The notes beneath the pieces are model-generated. The model ran no database searches and was not told where the DNA came from. It saw only the letters and a list, made by a program, of their open reading frames with translations. Of a stretch of DNA of 64,000 bases, positions 43,690-52,503 are shown piece after piece (positions within the stretch are counted from its first letter, which is position 1; the number at the start of each line of letters is the position of its first letter). Position numbers and translations under genes: made by a program. The stretch covers positions 4,032,001 to 4,096,000 of the forward strand of contig NZ_CP116887.1 of the NCBI RefSeq assembly GCF_028421645.1, written 5' to 3'. The stretch is from Aneurinibacillus sp. Ricciae_BoGa-3. Lineage in GTDB: Bacteria; Bacillota; Bacilli; Aneurinibacillales; Aneurinibacillaceae.

Positions 43690-44743
43690 GTCTATCGCCG
43701 AAATTGGCGTTTACCCCCCACCTGTTGGGGGGATTTCTGTACATATTGAACGATTGTGTGATCGTCTTGAACAGGAAGGCTGCCCCTTTATCATTTACGA
43801 CGGCAGCGGACAAAGTGCGATCAAGGACCGCCCGGTTGTGCCCCTTCCCTCCATCGAGAAATGGTCATGGCGCTATCTATTTCAGCGAAATGAAGATATT
43901 ATTCATAATCACTTCCTGCGCTGGCAGATGCGCTTCACTCTCTCTCTATTAAAGTTAAAAGGGAAAAAAATTGTGCATACCATCCATAGTCTGCGCAATG
44001 ACAGCGGACAGCTGTCCGCTGTACATAAGATGATGGTATACATGACAGGGGTTCTATCCGACCATTTCGTAGCGGTAAGTCCGGAAATTAAAGATAAACT
44101 GGTAGAACTTAAGATTCCTGCCCGAAAGATCAGCGTGATACCTGCTTTTATACCGCCTGATACGTCTGGGTCTAACGCAGCGTTAGCGAAAGAAACGATC
44201 CCGGCCTTTATATGGGATTTCTTTGCGAAACATCCGCGTGTGATTGCGGCAAACGGAGGGGTGGGCAATCTTTATAATGGAAGCGAGTTGTACGGATTGG
44301 ACTTGTGTGTGGATGCTTTCATTGAACTCGCGCATGAATTCCCGGATGTGGGGTATGTGTACTGTATTACGCACGTAGTGGATGATTCGATGGTTCATGC
44401 TGCAAAAGAAAAACTGCAAAATGCTGGGCTTTCTGATCGTTTCCTGTTCGTGCAGGAGAAAATCCCTTTCTACCCGCTCATCCAGGAAGCGGCTTTGTTT
44501 GTCCGGCCGACCCGCAGTGATGGTGATGCAATCTCCATTCGGGAGGCGCTTTACTTTGGTACACCGGCCATCGCAAGCAATGTCGTCCAACGGCCAAACG
44601 GCACGGTTGTTTTTGCTGATGGCGACGCGCACGATTTCGCTGCGAAATGCCGGGACGCTCTTGTCTCGCCTCCCAACGGGCTTGCTGCCTATAAAGAGGA
44701 GCAGGAGCAGTATGTTGAGCAGTTGAAGGATATTCTTTTTTAA
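43676..44743 (+). CDS. GT-B (family 4-like) glycosyltransferase
   Basis: A 355-aa glycosyltransferase: N-terminal EIGVYPPPVGGISVHIERLC, followed by KIVHTIHSLRNDSGQLSAVH, and a C-terminal donor domain with FVRPTRSDGDAISIREALYF (EX7E-type motif) and GTPAIASNVVQRP. ATG at 43676, AGGAGG, overlapping the ligase-like gene by 14 bp. Last gene of the operon. Confidence 0.87.
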   Translation: MKPNKSIAEIGVYPPPVGGISVHIERLCDRLEQEGCPFIIYDGSGQSAIKDRPVVPLPSIEKWSWRYLFQRNEDIIHNHFLRWQMRFTLSLLKLKGKKIVHTIHSLRNDSGQLSAVHKMMVYMTGVLSDHFVAVSPEIKDKLVELKIPARKISVIPAFIPPDTSGSNAALAKETIPAFIWDFFAKHPRVIAANGGVGNLYNGSELYGLDLCVDAFIELAHEFPDVGYVYCITHVVDDSMVHAAKEKLQNAGLSDRFLFVQEKIPFYPLIQEAALFVRPTRSDGDAISIREALYFGTPAIASNVVQRPNGTVVFADGDAHDFAAKCRDALVSPPNGLAAYKEEQEQYVEQLKDILF

Positions 44744-44758
44744 TAGATGTAAGGATTG

Positions 44759-44798
44759 AGGCAGCCTCCCGGTTTCAGGGAAGTTGCCTGTTTGTTTT
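44759..44798 (+). terminator. Probable terminator of the polysaccharide operon
   Basis: AGGCA...CTCCC/GGGAAG...TGCCT stem with an internal loop, followed by TTTGTTTT. Confidence 0.45.
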
Positions 44799-44855
44799 AG
44801 CCAGCACCTTAGCAGCAGCAAAACTCCCTAATCATTTAATCAGCAGGCCTTACTA

Positions 44856-46307
44856 TTAGGGAAGCCGTCTGATTATCTCAGCAAGCGTCATCAGTCCTTG
44901 CGCAAGCCGTTCATTGGATTCAAATGCGTAGGAGATTCGCAGATGGCGCCGGTCCTCTCGATCATAAATATTTCCGGTGTTGATTAGGATCCCACTCTGC
45001 CGCACTTTCCCAAAAAGCGTGTTTAATGAAAGGTCTTTTTTAATTTCAAGCCAGATGTAAAATCCTCCGCTTGGAACGTTCCATTCTGCTATATCCGCAT
45101 ACTCTTTCTCAAGCAGTGAAAGCACGAAGTCTCTTTTTTCCTTCAGCTTGGTTCGTAACTGGCTTACATGTTCTTCATATAATCCGCTTGCCAGCCATTC
45201 CGTAGCTATTCGCTGCGAAATAGAGCTCGCGCCGTAATCGGTTTGCATTTTAATGTCAGCCAACCGGTTAATAACAGGTTCCGGTCCTGCAATCCAGCCG
45301 ATGCGCAGGCCAGGGCTCAACGTTTTCGATAGAGTGCCCGTGTATACGACACTGCCGCTTTTATCGAGTGCTTTTAAAGCAGGCGGGGGTGGAGCGTCCA
45401 GCCATAACTCTCGGTAGGCATCATCTTCAATAATAGGGAGAGCATGACGTTCACTTATTTTAAGCAGCGCTTTCCTGTCGTCCATGGACATTACCCTGCC
45501 GCTCGGATTATGAAAAGAAGGAATGGTATACAGCAGGGAGCCTTTTTTTGATGCTTGCAGGGCTTCGAGTTTGTATAAAAAGTTCCCGTCACCCTTATCA
45601 ATCTGAAGCCCGGTTAACTGCATGCCCGCCGACTGAAACACGTTCACTGAATACAAATAGGACGGCTTCTCAACGAGTATGGTCGAGCCTCTGTCTAGCA
45701 GCCCGATGGAAACAAGCTGCAGGGCCTGCAGGGAGCCGGAAACGATAAGTAATGATTCGGGTGTAACGGTTATTCCGAGCTTGCCCAAATGCCTGCTTAT
45801 CTGCAAGCGAAGTTCGGCATTTCCTTTAGGCTCTTCATAGCCGAGCGAATCGAGTTCCCGCGCTACCTTGTCCATTGCGGTGCGCATCAAGGCTGCCGGG
45901 TAAAATTCGCGTCCGAGCTCACCTGTTCCTAATCGGATAATGCCAGACACAAACTCTGCTTTATTAATCTCCTGAATGACGGGCAGATTAGGTGAATGAA
46001 TCCCTCCTCTCACATATTTATTCCAGTCAGGCGGTGACGTGGCGGCCAGGAGGGTCCATGTGTTGTTGACAACCGTAGTTCCACCTCCCCTGCGCCCTTC
46101 TGTAAGCCCCTCTGCTGTAAGCTCAGCGTATGCCGCAGTAACGGTGCTTCGATTCACCCCAAGTTCCGCTGCAAGCAACCGCTCAGATGGCAGCCTGCTT
46201 CCTGCCGTCCATTCCCCTGCTTCGATTTTATCTTTAATGAGAGATGCAATCTGCAGATAAAGCGGAACGTGGCTCTTCCTGTCTATGTTCCAATCCAGCA
46301 GTTCCAA
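44856..46307 (-). CDS. MocR/PdxR-type PLP-dependent regulator
   Basis: A ~483-aa GntR-winged-helix/aminotransferase fusion: HVPLYLQIASLIKDKIEAGE and RLLAAELGVNRSTVTAAYAE in the DNA-binding part; TIPSFHNPSGRVMSMDDRKA and YTGTLSKTLSPGLRIGW with the PLP lysine in the aminotransferase part. I prefer the TTG at 46307, 5 nt after GAAGGTGG, because the ATG at 46364 lacks an SD and lies in a palindrome that is likely its own operator. Divergent from a LysE-type exporter that it probably controls. Similar in design to the regulator at 18715. Confidence 0.85.
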   Translation of the reverse strand: MELLDWNIDRKSHVPLYLQIASLIKDKIEAGEWTAGSRLPSERLLAAELGVNRSTVTAAYAELTAEGLTEGRRGGGTTVVNNTWTLLAATSPPDWNKYVRGGIHSPNLPVIQEINKAEFVSGIIRLGTGELGREFYPAALMRTAMDKVARELDSLGYEEPKGNAELRLQISRHLGKLGITVTPESLLIVSGSLQALQLVSIGLLDRGSTILVEKPSYLYSVNVFQSAGMQLTGLQIDKGDGNFLYKLEALQASKKGSLLYTIPSFHNPSGRVMSMDDRKALLKISERHALPIIEDDAYRELWLDAPPPPALKALDKSGSVVYTGTLSKTLSPGLRIGWIAGPEPVINRLADIKMQTDYGASSISQRIATEWLASGLYEEHVSQLRTKLKEKRDFVLSLLEKEYADIAEWNVPSGGFYIWLEIKKDLSLNTLFGKVRQSGILINTGNIYDREDRRHLRISYAFESNERLAQGLMTLAEIIRRLP

Positions 46308-46362
46308 TTGTGCCACCTTCTTTGATTTGGCTGGTTTCAGAGCCAGCCAATTGGATGGAGAC

Positions 46363-46386
46363 ATTTTACTATATTAACAGTAAAAT
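46363..46386. promoter_or_regulatory. Palindromic operator between MocR and LysE genes
   Basis: ATTTTACT and AGTAAAAT form a perfect 8-bp dyad with an 8-bp spacer. It lies in the divergent gap where a MocR regulator would be expected to act. Confidence 0.55.
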
Positions 46387-46437
46387 GAGAATCGCTAACG
46401 GATTCATTTTAAGTTTTCAAAGAAAGGTGCGTAAAAA

Positions 46438-47055
46438 ATGATTCATGCGTTTATCCACGGGTTTATCCTTGCGCTCGGCCTGATTCTGCCGCTCGGCGCC
46501 CAAAACATTTTTATTTTTAACCAGGGTGCCGTGCAGCCCAGGTTCCATTTAGCGCTTCCGGCTATCCTCACCGCTTTTGCCTGCGATACGATTTTAATTA
46601 CGTTAGCTGTCCTTGGTGTGTCGGTGGTCGTATTCCAGATTATCTGGTTAAAAAAGCTTTTGTTTCTGGTGGGCCTCTTCTTTCTGCTGTATATCGGATG
46701 GCAAACCTGGCGTGCGGTGGGCGTGAACAGCGGCAAAGACGCCACGCCACTGTCTGGCAAAAAGCAGATGCTGTTCGCATCTTCTGTTTCCCTCCTTAAT
46801 CCGCATGCGATTATGGATACGATCGGCGTAATCAGCACGAATTCGCTTGGTTATGCAGGCAATGCGAAGCTGGCTTATACGCTCGCCTGTATCTCAGTGT
46901 CTTGCTTATGGTTTTTTGGACTGGCGATCGCAGGAAAGTTGCTGCGTCATATGGATCAAAGCGGGCGCTGGATGCAGATGATTAACCGGGTGTCGGCATT
47001 ACTTATCTGGGGAGTCGCCATGTATATGGCTGCTCTATTTTTAAGCCAGCAATAA
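46438..47055 (+). CDS. LysE/ArgO-type amino acid exporter
   Basis: A 205-aa membrane protein with six predicted TM helices. The N-terminus GFILALGLILPLGAQNIFIF is the LysE/ArgO signature, followed by ITLAVLGVSVVVFQIIWLKK and ASSVSLLNPHAIMDTIGVIS. It would export basic or other amino acids. ATG at 46438 with AAAGGTG at 8 nt. Divergent from the MocR regulator, 130 bp away. Substrate not proven. Confidence 0.9.
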   Translation: MIHAFIHGFILALGLILPLGAQNIFIFNQGAVQPRFHLALPAILTAFACDTILITLAVLGVSVVVFQIIWLKKLLFLVGLFFLLYIGWQTWRAVGVNSGKDATPLSGKKQMLFASSVSLLNPHAIMDTIGVISTNSLGYAGNAKLAYTLACISVSCLWFFGLAIAGKLLRHMDQSGRWMQMINRVSALLIWGVAMYMAALFLSQQ

Positions 47056-47060
47056 ATAAC

Positions 47061-47089
47061 TTGACAAAATTAATAAATTGTGGTATAAT
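47061..47089 (+). promoter_or_regulatory. Consensus SigA promoter of the MBL hydrolase gene
   Basis: TTGACA (47061-47066), 17 bp, TATAAT (47084-47089), a perfect consensus promoter. It leaves a ~180-nt leader with a second TTGACAAATT at 47100-47109 that repeats the -35 region. Confidence 0.8.
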
Positions 47090-47275
47090 TTAAATTTATT
47101 TGACAAATTATTCTGTTGGGTATTATGCTAAGAACAGAAACACAACTGTGACCGACTTCATTCGCAACGTTCCTATTTTGATTGGTACGTTTATTAAGGT
47201 GCCAGGACATGTCAACCTGAGTAAATGTATGCCTAATGAAAACACAATGATGCAAAATTTCACGGGAGGTACATG

Positions 47276-48019
47276 ATGCGAGTAGCAAATGGAGTCGAAA
47301 TGCTTGAGTTAGAGGCTGAAGCTTTTGGAGGTCGTTCAACACTGTGCCCGACATTAATTTGGGACAATCAAATGGCCATTTTGGTTGATACCGGCATGCC
47401 TGGCGGATTAGAGCAAATACGCTCTGCAATGGAGAAAGCCGGCATTCCTTTTGGCAAATTACAAGCAGTAATACTAACACACCAGGATCTTGATCATATT
47501 GGCGGTATTGAAGAAGTTCTAGAGGCCTCAGAGGGAAGCATCCAGGTATACGCACATGAGCTCGACAAACCATACATAGAAGGCACACTTCCCCTTATTA
47601 AGACAACCGCTGCTCGCATGGCCCCCGTTTTGAATTCTCTGCCAGAAGACGAACGGAAAACAGCGTTGCAATTATGTGAGAATCCCCCACACGCCAAAGT
47701 GGACCGAACACTTACAGACGGTCAATTGCTGCCCTGGTGTGGGGGGATTCGTGTACTCTTTACGCCGGGACATACCCCCGGGCACATTAGCCTTTACTTA
47801 GAACAAAGCAAAGTACTCGTGGCGGCGGACGCCATGATTGTTTATGGCGGCGTGCTGCGTGGACCTGTACAGCAAACAACAGTGGATATGGAGACGGCCC
47901 TTCGTTCGCTCGGAAAATTTACGGAACTGGATATCGAATCTGTGATCTGTTATCATGGAGGCTTTTACAACCACAACGTTAAAGAACGGCTTCAGGAGCT
48001 TGCACCACAAGGCCTGTAA
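47276..48019 (+). CDS. MBL-fold metallo-hydrolase
   Basis: A 247-aa metallo-beta-lactamase-fold enzyme: LTHQDLDHIGGIEEVLEAS carries the metal motif in its HxDxDH form (second His replaced by Asp), GHTPGHISLYLEQSKVLVAA gives the next His and Asp, and CYHGGFYNHNV the last His. This variant occurs in RNase Z/glyoxalase-II/lactonase-like subfamilies. The second ATG (47276, 6 nt from GGGAGG) is preferred over the first. Driven by a perfect SigA promoter. Role unknown, possibly thioester or lactone hydrolysis. Confidence 0.85.
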   Translation: MRVANGVEMLELEAEAFGGRSTLCPTLIWDNQMAILVDTGMPGGLEQIRSAMEKAGIPFGKLQAVILTHQDLDHIGGIEEVLEASEGSIQVYAHELDKPYIEGTLPLIKTTAARMAPVLNSLPEDERKTALQLCENPPHAKVDRTLTDGQLLPWCGGIRVLFTPGHTPGHISLYLEQSKVLVAADAMIVYGGVLRGPVQQTTVDMETALRSLGKFTELDIESVICYHGGFYNHNVKERLQELAPQGL

Positions 48020-48030
48020 AATATTACAGC

Positions 48031-48615
48031 TCAGCTTATCATTAACTGTTCAATTAAATCGGCTGTACGGACTACTGTAGCAAACATATCGTGTAAACTT
48101 GCCAAAGAAATGTTGTGAATATCTTCGGCATCATAATGCTTGTTGTCATGACCAGTTCGATCAAAAGTAGCGGTAGCATCAGATATGACATATGTTTTGA
48201 AACCGAGATTTCCTGCCATCCGTGCTGTGGTCGAAATGCAATGATCGGTTGTCAATCCGACAATGACAACGCAGTTATAACCATGTTCTCTTAAATATTG
48301 TTCCAAATTTGTTCCAATAAAAGCGCTGTTTACGTTTTTTTGAAAGATTGGTTCGTTGCCCAATGGTTCTACACACTCTTTAAATTCACTTCCACTTGCC
48401 TCTGGCCTTAGCGGGTGGTTTAACTTCTTGGACAAATGTTGAATGTGTAGGACTGGGCGACCCGTCTTTCTCCATACCTGTAAAATACGGCTTATGTTCG
48501 TTTCTGCTTGTAAGTTATTTCTGTTGCCCCAGCGTGGGTCATCGAACCCTTTTTGAACATCTACAATAATTAAGGCTGCACGATCAGGAATCCCATACGA
48601 ACAATCAATTAGCAT
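48031..48615 (-). CDS. Isochorismatase-family cysteine hydrolase
   Basis: A 194-aa cysteine hydrolase of the nicotinamidase/isochorismatase fold: Asp in ALIIVDVQKGFDD, Lys in IFQKNVNSAFIGT and Cys in GLTTDHCISTTARMAGNLG form the catalytic triad. ATG at 48615 after AAGGAGGGG; sequence further upstream is not part of the family. Divergent to a LysR regulator 106 bp away, likely its controller. Substrate unknown. Confidence 0.9.
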   Translation of the reverse strand: MLIDCSYGIPDRAALIIVDVQKGFDDPRWGNRNNLQAETNISRILQVWRKTGRPVLHIQHLSKKLNHPLRPEASGSEFKECVEPLGNEPIFQKNVNSAFIGTNLEQYLREHGYNCVVIVGLTTDHCISTTARMAGNLGFKTYVISDATATFDRTGHDNKHYDAEDIHNISLASLHDMFATVVRTADLIEQLMIS

Positions 48616-48721
48616 GCATATCCCCTCCTTGGTGATCAGTTTAACAACTATGGAAAAGACAATGAACTTCCGATATTTTTGAACGATATAACGAAAAGTT
48701 TGAACAAGGGGGGAACGATCG

Positions 48722-49570
48722 ATGGACCTTGATTGGATACGCTGTTTTCTCCTCTGTGCCGAGCAGAAAAGTTTATCTAAAGCAGCCGAACTTCTGAATC
48801 TAACCCAACCTGCTGTCAGCAAGCAAATTCAAAAATTAGAAGCCGTTTTGTGTGTAGAACTATTAAAACGGTCCCCACAAGGAGTGGAATTGACAGAAGC
48901 TGGGCGTATGATACGCCAGCGAATCACACCCTTACTATCCGAATTCGACTGCATGATAGCGGAAATAAGAGACATCGGGAAAACAAATCACATTGTACTT
49001 GGATCGCTTCCCAGTTTGGCCGCTTTTTATATCCCGGAAAAACTGGTCAAATCCGCACATGCAGATATCCACATCGAGACCCGGGTATACGATACATCCA
49101 AACTAATCATTGATGATATGGTAGCGGGAAATTTGGATGCAGGTTTAATAGAGGAACGATGGGTTCCAAACCATGTGTGGAGTAAACCATTGTTTTCCGA
49201 ACCATATGATGTGGTTTACCCATACTCGCATCATCTTAGTGGTAAACAAGGCGTGTTCGTTAATGACCTCATCTCAGAACGTCTGGTTATGTATCCGCCA
49301 GAATGTGATATTCGTCAAACAGTAGTTGAAGTGTTTGACAGATTCGGGGTAGAGCCGAATATTGCTGAACAAATATCCTTCCGCGATTTTATTTTAGGGA
49401 TGGTGGCAGCAGGAGCCGGGATTACCCTGGTTCCACGCATAATTTCGGCGCATATCGGTCACTTGCCTCTTCAGGCTAAACCAATCAAGGATTATGAATG
49501 TAACCGTTCCATTTCTCTTACTGCCCGTACGGAAAAAGTAGGGAAACTTCTTTACAAACTATTTGCATAA
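48722..49570 (+). CDS. LysR-family regulator
   Basis: A 282-aa LysR regulator. N-terminal HTH: RCFLLCAEQKSLSKAAELLN, LTQPAVSKQIQKLEAVL; C-terminal periplasmic-binding-like effector domain. ATG at 48722 after AGGGGGG. Divergent from the isochorismatase gene, which it probably controls in response to the enzyme's substrate or product. Confidence 0.92.
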   Translation: MDLDWIRCFLLCAEQKSLSKAAELLNLTQPAVSKQIQKLEAVLCVELLKRSPQGVELTEAGRMIRQRITPLLSEFDCMIAEIRDIGKTNHIVLGSLPSLAAFYIPEKLVKSAHADIHIETRVYDTSKLIIDDMVAGNLDAGLIEERWVPNHVWSKPLFSEPYDVVYPYSHHLSGKQGVFVNDLISERLVMYPPECDIRQTVVEVFDRFGVEPNIAEQISFRDFILGMVAAGAGITLVPRIISAHIGHLPLQAKPIKDYECNRSISLTARTEKVGKLLYKLFA

Positions 49571-49648
49571 CTAAAACCTTCGCCTGCCTGGCTATTTCAA
49601 TTTCCTCAATTAATCCCATCCTCTGCTGGTTAAAATGTAAGTCTTAGC

Positions 49649-49662
49649 CTTATAATTATAAG
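49649..49662. promoter_or_regulatory. Palindrome overlapping the -10 of the GntR gene
   Basis: CTTATAATTATAAG is a perfect 14-bp palindrome containing the TATAAT (49651-49656) ahead of the regulator at 49690. It may be a self-binding operator; inference only. Confidence 0.35.
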
Positions 49663-49689
49663 CAGCAACATAATTGGAGGATTGCAGAC

Positions 49690-50379
49690 ATGTCCATGCC
49701 AACCAATCAGAAGAAAGCATCCGTAGAGGTTGCGAACGAGATAAAAAGAAGAATTATGAACAATGAATTCACAGTGGGTTCAAGGCTGCCGGCAGAGCGG
49801 GTGCTTGCTGAAGAATTTCAAACCAGCCGGTCTACAGTCAGGGAGGCCTTACGAGCACTTGAAATCAACGGCATAATAGAGAGCAAAGTCGGCCAGGGAA
49901 CGTATGTAAAAAAATCCGATTTTTCTAATGAAGACAAGATTTTAAAAATAGCGAATCAGACAAGTCCATATGAAATATTTGATGCTATGTTTGCGATTGA
50001 ACCTTATCTGGCTACGCTGGCCGCACTTAATGCGACTGAGGAGGAATTCCTTTCGCTGCAAACTTGTTTACAAAAGATGGAGATGGCTATTGGGGATATC
50101 GATCAGTTTGAAAAGTTAGATGCGGACTTTCACTATCAGGTTGCTTGTGCCGCTAAAAATTCCCTGCTATTGAACTTTGCTGATATTTTGAATAAAGTGC
50201 GACTCGAAAGATTGTGGGGAACCTTAAAGATCCGGAGTTTAAGCAAACAAAATATGGAATTATATTATCGCCAGCATGTGTTAGTTTATGAAGCGATTAA
50301 GGAACGAGATATTAGTAAGGCTACAGAGTTTACCATACAGCACCTGAGAATGGCCAGAAAAAATACATTAGGGGAGTAA
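49690..50379 (+). CDS. GntR-family regulator, FCD type (copy 1)
   Basis: A 229-aa GntR/FadR-subfamily protein: winged helix EIKRRIMNNEFTVGSRLPAE, FQTSRSTVREALRALEING, then an all-helical FCD domain with FHYQVACAAKNSLLLNFADI. It closely resembles the regulator at 53574 (same TSRxTVREALRALEI and IIESKVGQGTxxK blocks). ATG at 49690, GGAGG. It begins the accessory catabolic region. Confidence 0.92.
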   Translation: MSMPTNQKKASVEVANEIKRRIMNNEFTVGSRLPAERVLAEEFQTSRSTVREALRALEINGIIESKVGQGTYVKKSDFSNEDKILKIANQTSPYEIFDAMFAIEPYLATLAALNATEEEFLSLQTCLQKMEMAIGDIDQFEKLDADFHYQVACAAKNSLLLNFADILNKVRLERLWGTLKIRSLSKQNMELYYRQHVLVYEAIKERDISKATEFTIQHLRMARKNTLGE

Positions 50380-50450
50380 GAATTCCTTAAACTCTTCCCT
50401 TCTAACTCTTCTTTATGTTGTATAGAATCCCTTTGGATGTACGTCTCTCC

Positions 50451-50675
50451 TTAAAACTTTTCAATAATTTTTTTAATGGCTTGGTCCTTATCTTTTTCTA
50501 TTACTACTTGTTTGTCTACAATTGCAACATGCTGGCCTTCACAAAACATACATAATTTCATGCAATAGGTAGGAGAGATGGATAAGGGAATCTCTTTCTC
50601 CTCAGCGGTTTTTCTTATTTGGTCTGCTATTTCTTTTAGTCGATTCCGAAAACAGTAGAATACGGATTGCTCCAC
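50451..50675 (-). CDS. Small Cys-rich protein, DUF1450-like
   Basis: A 74-aa protein starting with GTG at 50675, 7 nt after AGGAGG. Cys residues lie at 8 and in YCMKLCMFCEGQHVAIVDKQ (CxxxCxxC), followed by a helix KDKDQAIKKIIEKF. The layout is like DUF1450/YuzB or thioredoxin-like ferredoxin folds, which may bind metal or Fe-S. Recognition is by layout only. It is between GntR copy 1 and the amidohydrolase and has a well-placed SD, so it is probably real. Confidence 0.6.
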   Translation of the reverse strand: MEQSVFYCFRNRLKEIADQIRKTAEEKEIPLSISPTYCMKLCMFCEGQHVAIVDKQVVIEKDKDQAIKKIIEKF

Positions 50676-50936
50676 AGTCTTTCCTCCTCTTAATATCCAT
50701 ACTTCTTATTTCGACTTCTCCCCATTGTTCGATTCACTTGCGCTTCCAGTTTGCTATAAAATTTTGTGTGTTTTTCGCGTGCCTCCCGTACTGCTCCCTT
50801 ATCTTTGCTATCGTTTTTTCAGGACTCGTTAATCAAAGTCTTTTTGTCATTTTCTTTTCTGCCATTCATGATCTTGCGTCCATACTCCTTTCAACGCTTG
50901 TTTTTTGTTAAACGAACGAACATCCGTATGCATAGA
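50676..50936. other. Intergenic gap, nothing recognised
   Basis: About 260 bp with no convincing gene, repeat or riboswitch. A TTGTTAAAC-like A+T stretch near 50905 does not amount to a promoter I can defend. Confidence 0.4.
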
Positions 50937-50968
50937 CTAAAACCATCGCCAGAATAGCGATGGTTTTG
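50937..50968 (-). terminator. Terminator of the amidohydrolase gene
   Basis: AAACCATCGC/GCGATGGTTT, 7-nt loop, with A- and T-runs; close to the amidohydrolase stop. Confidence 0.85.
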
Positions 50969-50973
50969 GGACC

Positions 50974-52257
50974 TCAGGCTACTGTGTCCCCTACTTGGTG
51001 GGCAACTTCTAACAGATTGGTAATGTACTCTCCGTCTTTTACAATGACTTCTAACTTACTGTGGTCTTGTAATATTGTAATATCCTCCAGCGGATTGCCA
51101 TCTACAACTAATATATCTGCAAGCTTTCCAACCTCAATGGTTCCGATTTCATCTTCCATTTCCATGATTTGAGAACCGTACTTTGTAGCAGAGACAATTA
51201 CATCCATCGGATCCATTCCAATAAGCTTCACGAAGTGCTCCAAATCCCGTGCATATCCGCCATGTGGGCACCATTTAAATCCATAATCTCCACCAGGCAG
51301 CACGCGGACGCCTGCTTTATAGAGACGTCGCATATTTTTAATAGCAATTTCGAGCCCCTCTTTATATCCAGTAGCGTCAATCGCTTCCTGTCCAAAATAT
51401 TGAGCGGCTTCTTCAATGGTAGATACAAGCCAATTCAGGCCTGGAACAATGAAAAGTCTATCTTTGTTTTGCACGACCATATTAAATGCTTCATCATCAA
51501 TAAAATCCGCATGCGCGATAATATCCACTTCAGCTTCAACACAAATTTTAACCGAGTCAGATGAACGGGCATGTGTATAAACTCTTTTGCCGCGCGCGTG
51601 CGCCTCTTCTACAGCAGCCCGAACCTCTTTGTACGTATACAGCGTCATTTCATTGCGGGCATGTGGTGTAAGACTCTCACCACTGACGTTCAATTTCACA
51701 AGGTCTGCGCCTTCTTTAAATAAGCTTCTTACTGTGCGGCGTACCGCATCTTCACCATCAGCAAGGATAGATAATCCGCTTACTTGTACATGGCTCGGAT
51801 GTAAATCAGTAAAGCTTCCTGTTGCTGAGACTTCAGCTCCGTTGGCAAGCACGCGAGGCCCAATAAGCGTGCCACGGTTAATGGCATCACGAATCGCAAT
51901 GTCTACCCGGCCTCTGGCGGCAGCGCTAACACAAGAAGTATATCCGCTCTTTATCATGATTTCTGCATTTTTAATCGCCGCTACCATCGTTTCTTCAATC
52001 GGAGCAAAATCAATATCTTGAATGTAGAGAGAATTATTCCATGTTAAGTGTGTATGCGCTTCCGTCATACCCGGCATAATGGTCTTACCATTCAATTCAA
52101 TGATATCAATTTCTTCAGGTTGATACTGGGACGGAACTTGTAGTCCAGAACCAATCGCAGTAATTCGATTTCCTTCGATTAAAACATCAACGCCAGCTTT
52201 TTCTGTTTGTCCCGTGCCATCAATTAACAATCCGTTCCGCAATAATTTCGCCTTCAT
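50974..52257 (-). CDS. Metal-dependent amidohydrolase (imidazolonase/prolidase-like)
   Basis: A 427-aa TIM-barrel amidohydrolase: HxH metal motif in MPGMTEAHTHLTW, KLNVSGESLTPHARNEMTLY (carbamylated-Lys-type position), VYTHARSSDSVKICVEAEVD, IIAHADFIDDEAF and GGDYGFKWCPHGGYARDLEH with the last metal/Asp region. It fits amidohydrolases acting on prolyl dipeptides or cyclic amides. ATG at 52257 with GGGAGG; the upstream in-frame start at 52290 is rejected. In the GntR-flanked catabolic cluster. Substrate unknown. Confidence 0.87.
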   Translation of the reverse strand: MKAKLLRNGLLIDGTGQTEKAGVDVLIEGNRITAIGSGLQVPSQYQPEEIDIIELNGKTIMPGMTEAHTHLTWNNSLYIQDIDFAPIEETMVAAIKNAEIMIKSGYTSCVSAAARGRVDIAIRDAINRGTLIGPRVLANGAEVSATGSFTDLHPSHVQVSGLSILADGEDAVRRTVRSLFKEGADLVKLNVSGESLTPHARNEMTLYTYKEVRAAVEEAHARGKRVYTHARSSDSVKICVEAEVDIIAHADFIDDEAFNMVVQNKDRLFIVPGLNWLVSTIEEAAQYFGQEAIDATGYKEGLEIAIKNMRRLYKAGVRVLPGGDYGFKWCPHGGYARDLEHFVKLIGMDPMDVIVSATKYGSQIMEMEDEIGTIEVGKLADILVVDGNPLEDITILQDHSKLEVIVKDGEYITNLLEVAHQVGDTVA

Positions 52258-52503
52258 AAAAATACCTCCCTTAAAATATTGAATATTCATACTTATTTCT
52301 CAAAAAAAAGGACAAGGTACTTGCGAATTATGCCTGGAAGTGTATGCCCTTTCAATATATTGATTGTTTACATTGCAAGTCCGAAAGCTATCGAATACGC
52401 TTCCGAACAAGCAATGAATAACAGAAAGGCAAATTAGTTTAATACAACCTAATAACCACGCAATTTATGGCCTAAGGGGGCGCAATAAATGTTTATATCC
52501 AGA

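Noticed and set aside
47101..47272. Leader peptide (ATG CTA AGA ... TGA) ahead of the MBL gene
   Set aside because: Eight codons without an SD or attenuator-like hairpins; not enough support.
49570..49610. Fifth copy of the intergenic repeat
   Set aside because: CCTTCGCCTGCCTGGCT after the LysR gene resembles the core block, but there is no hairpin and the rest does not align.
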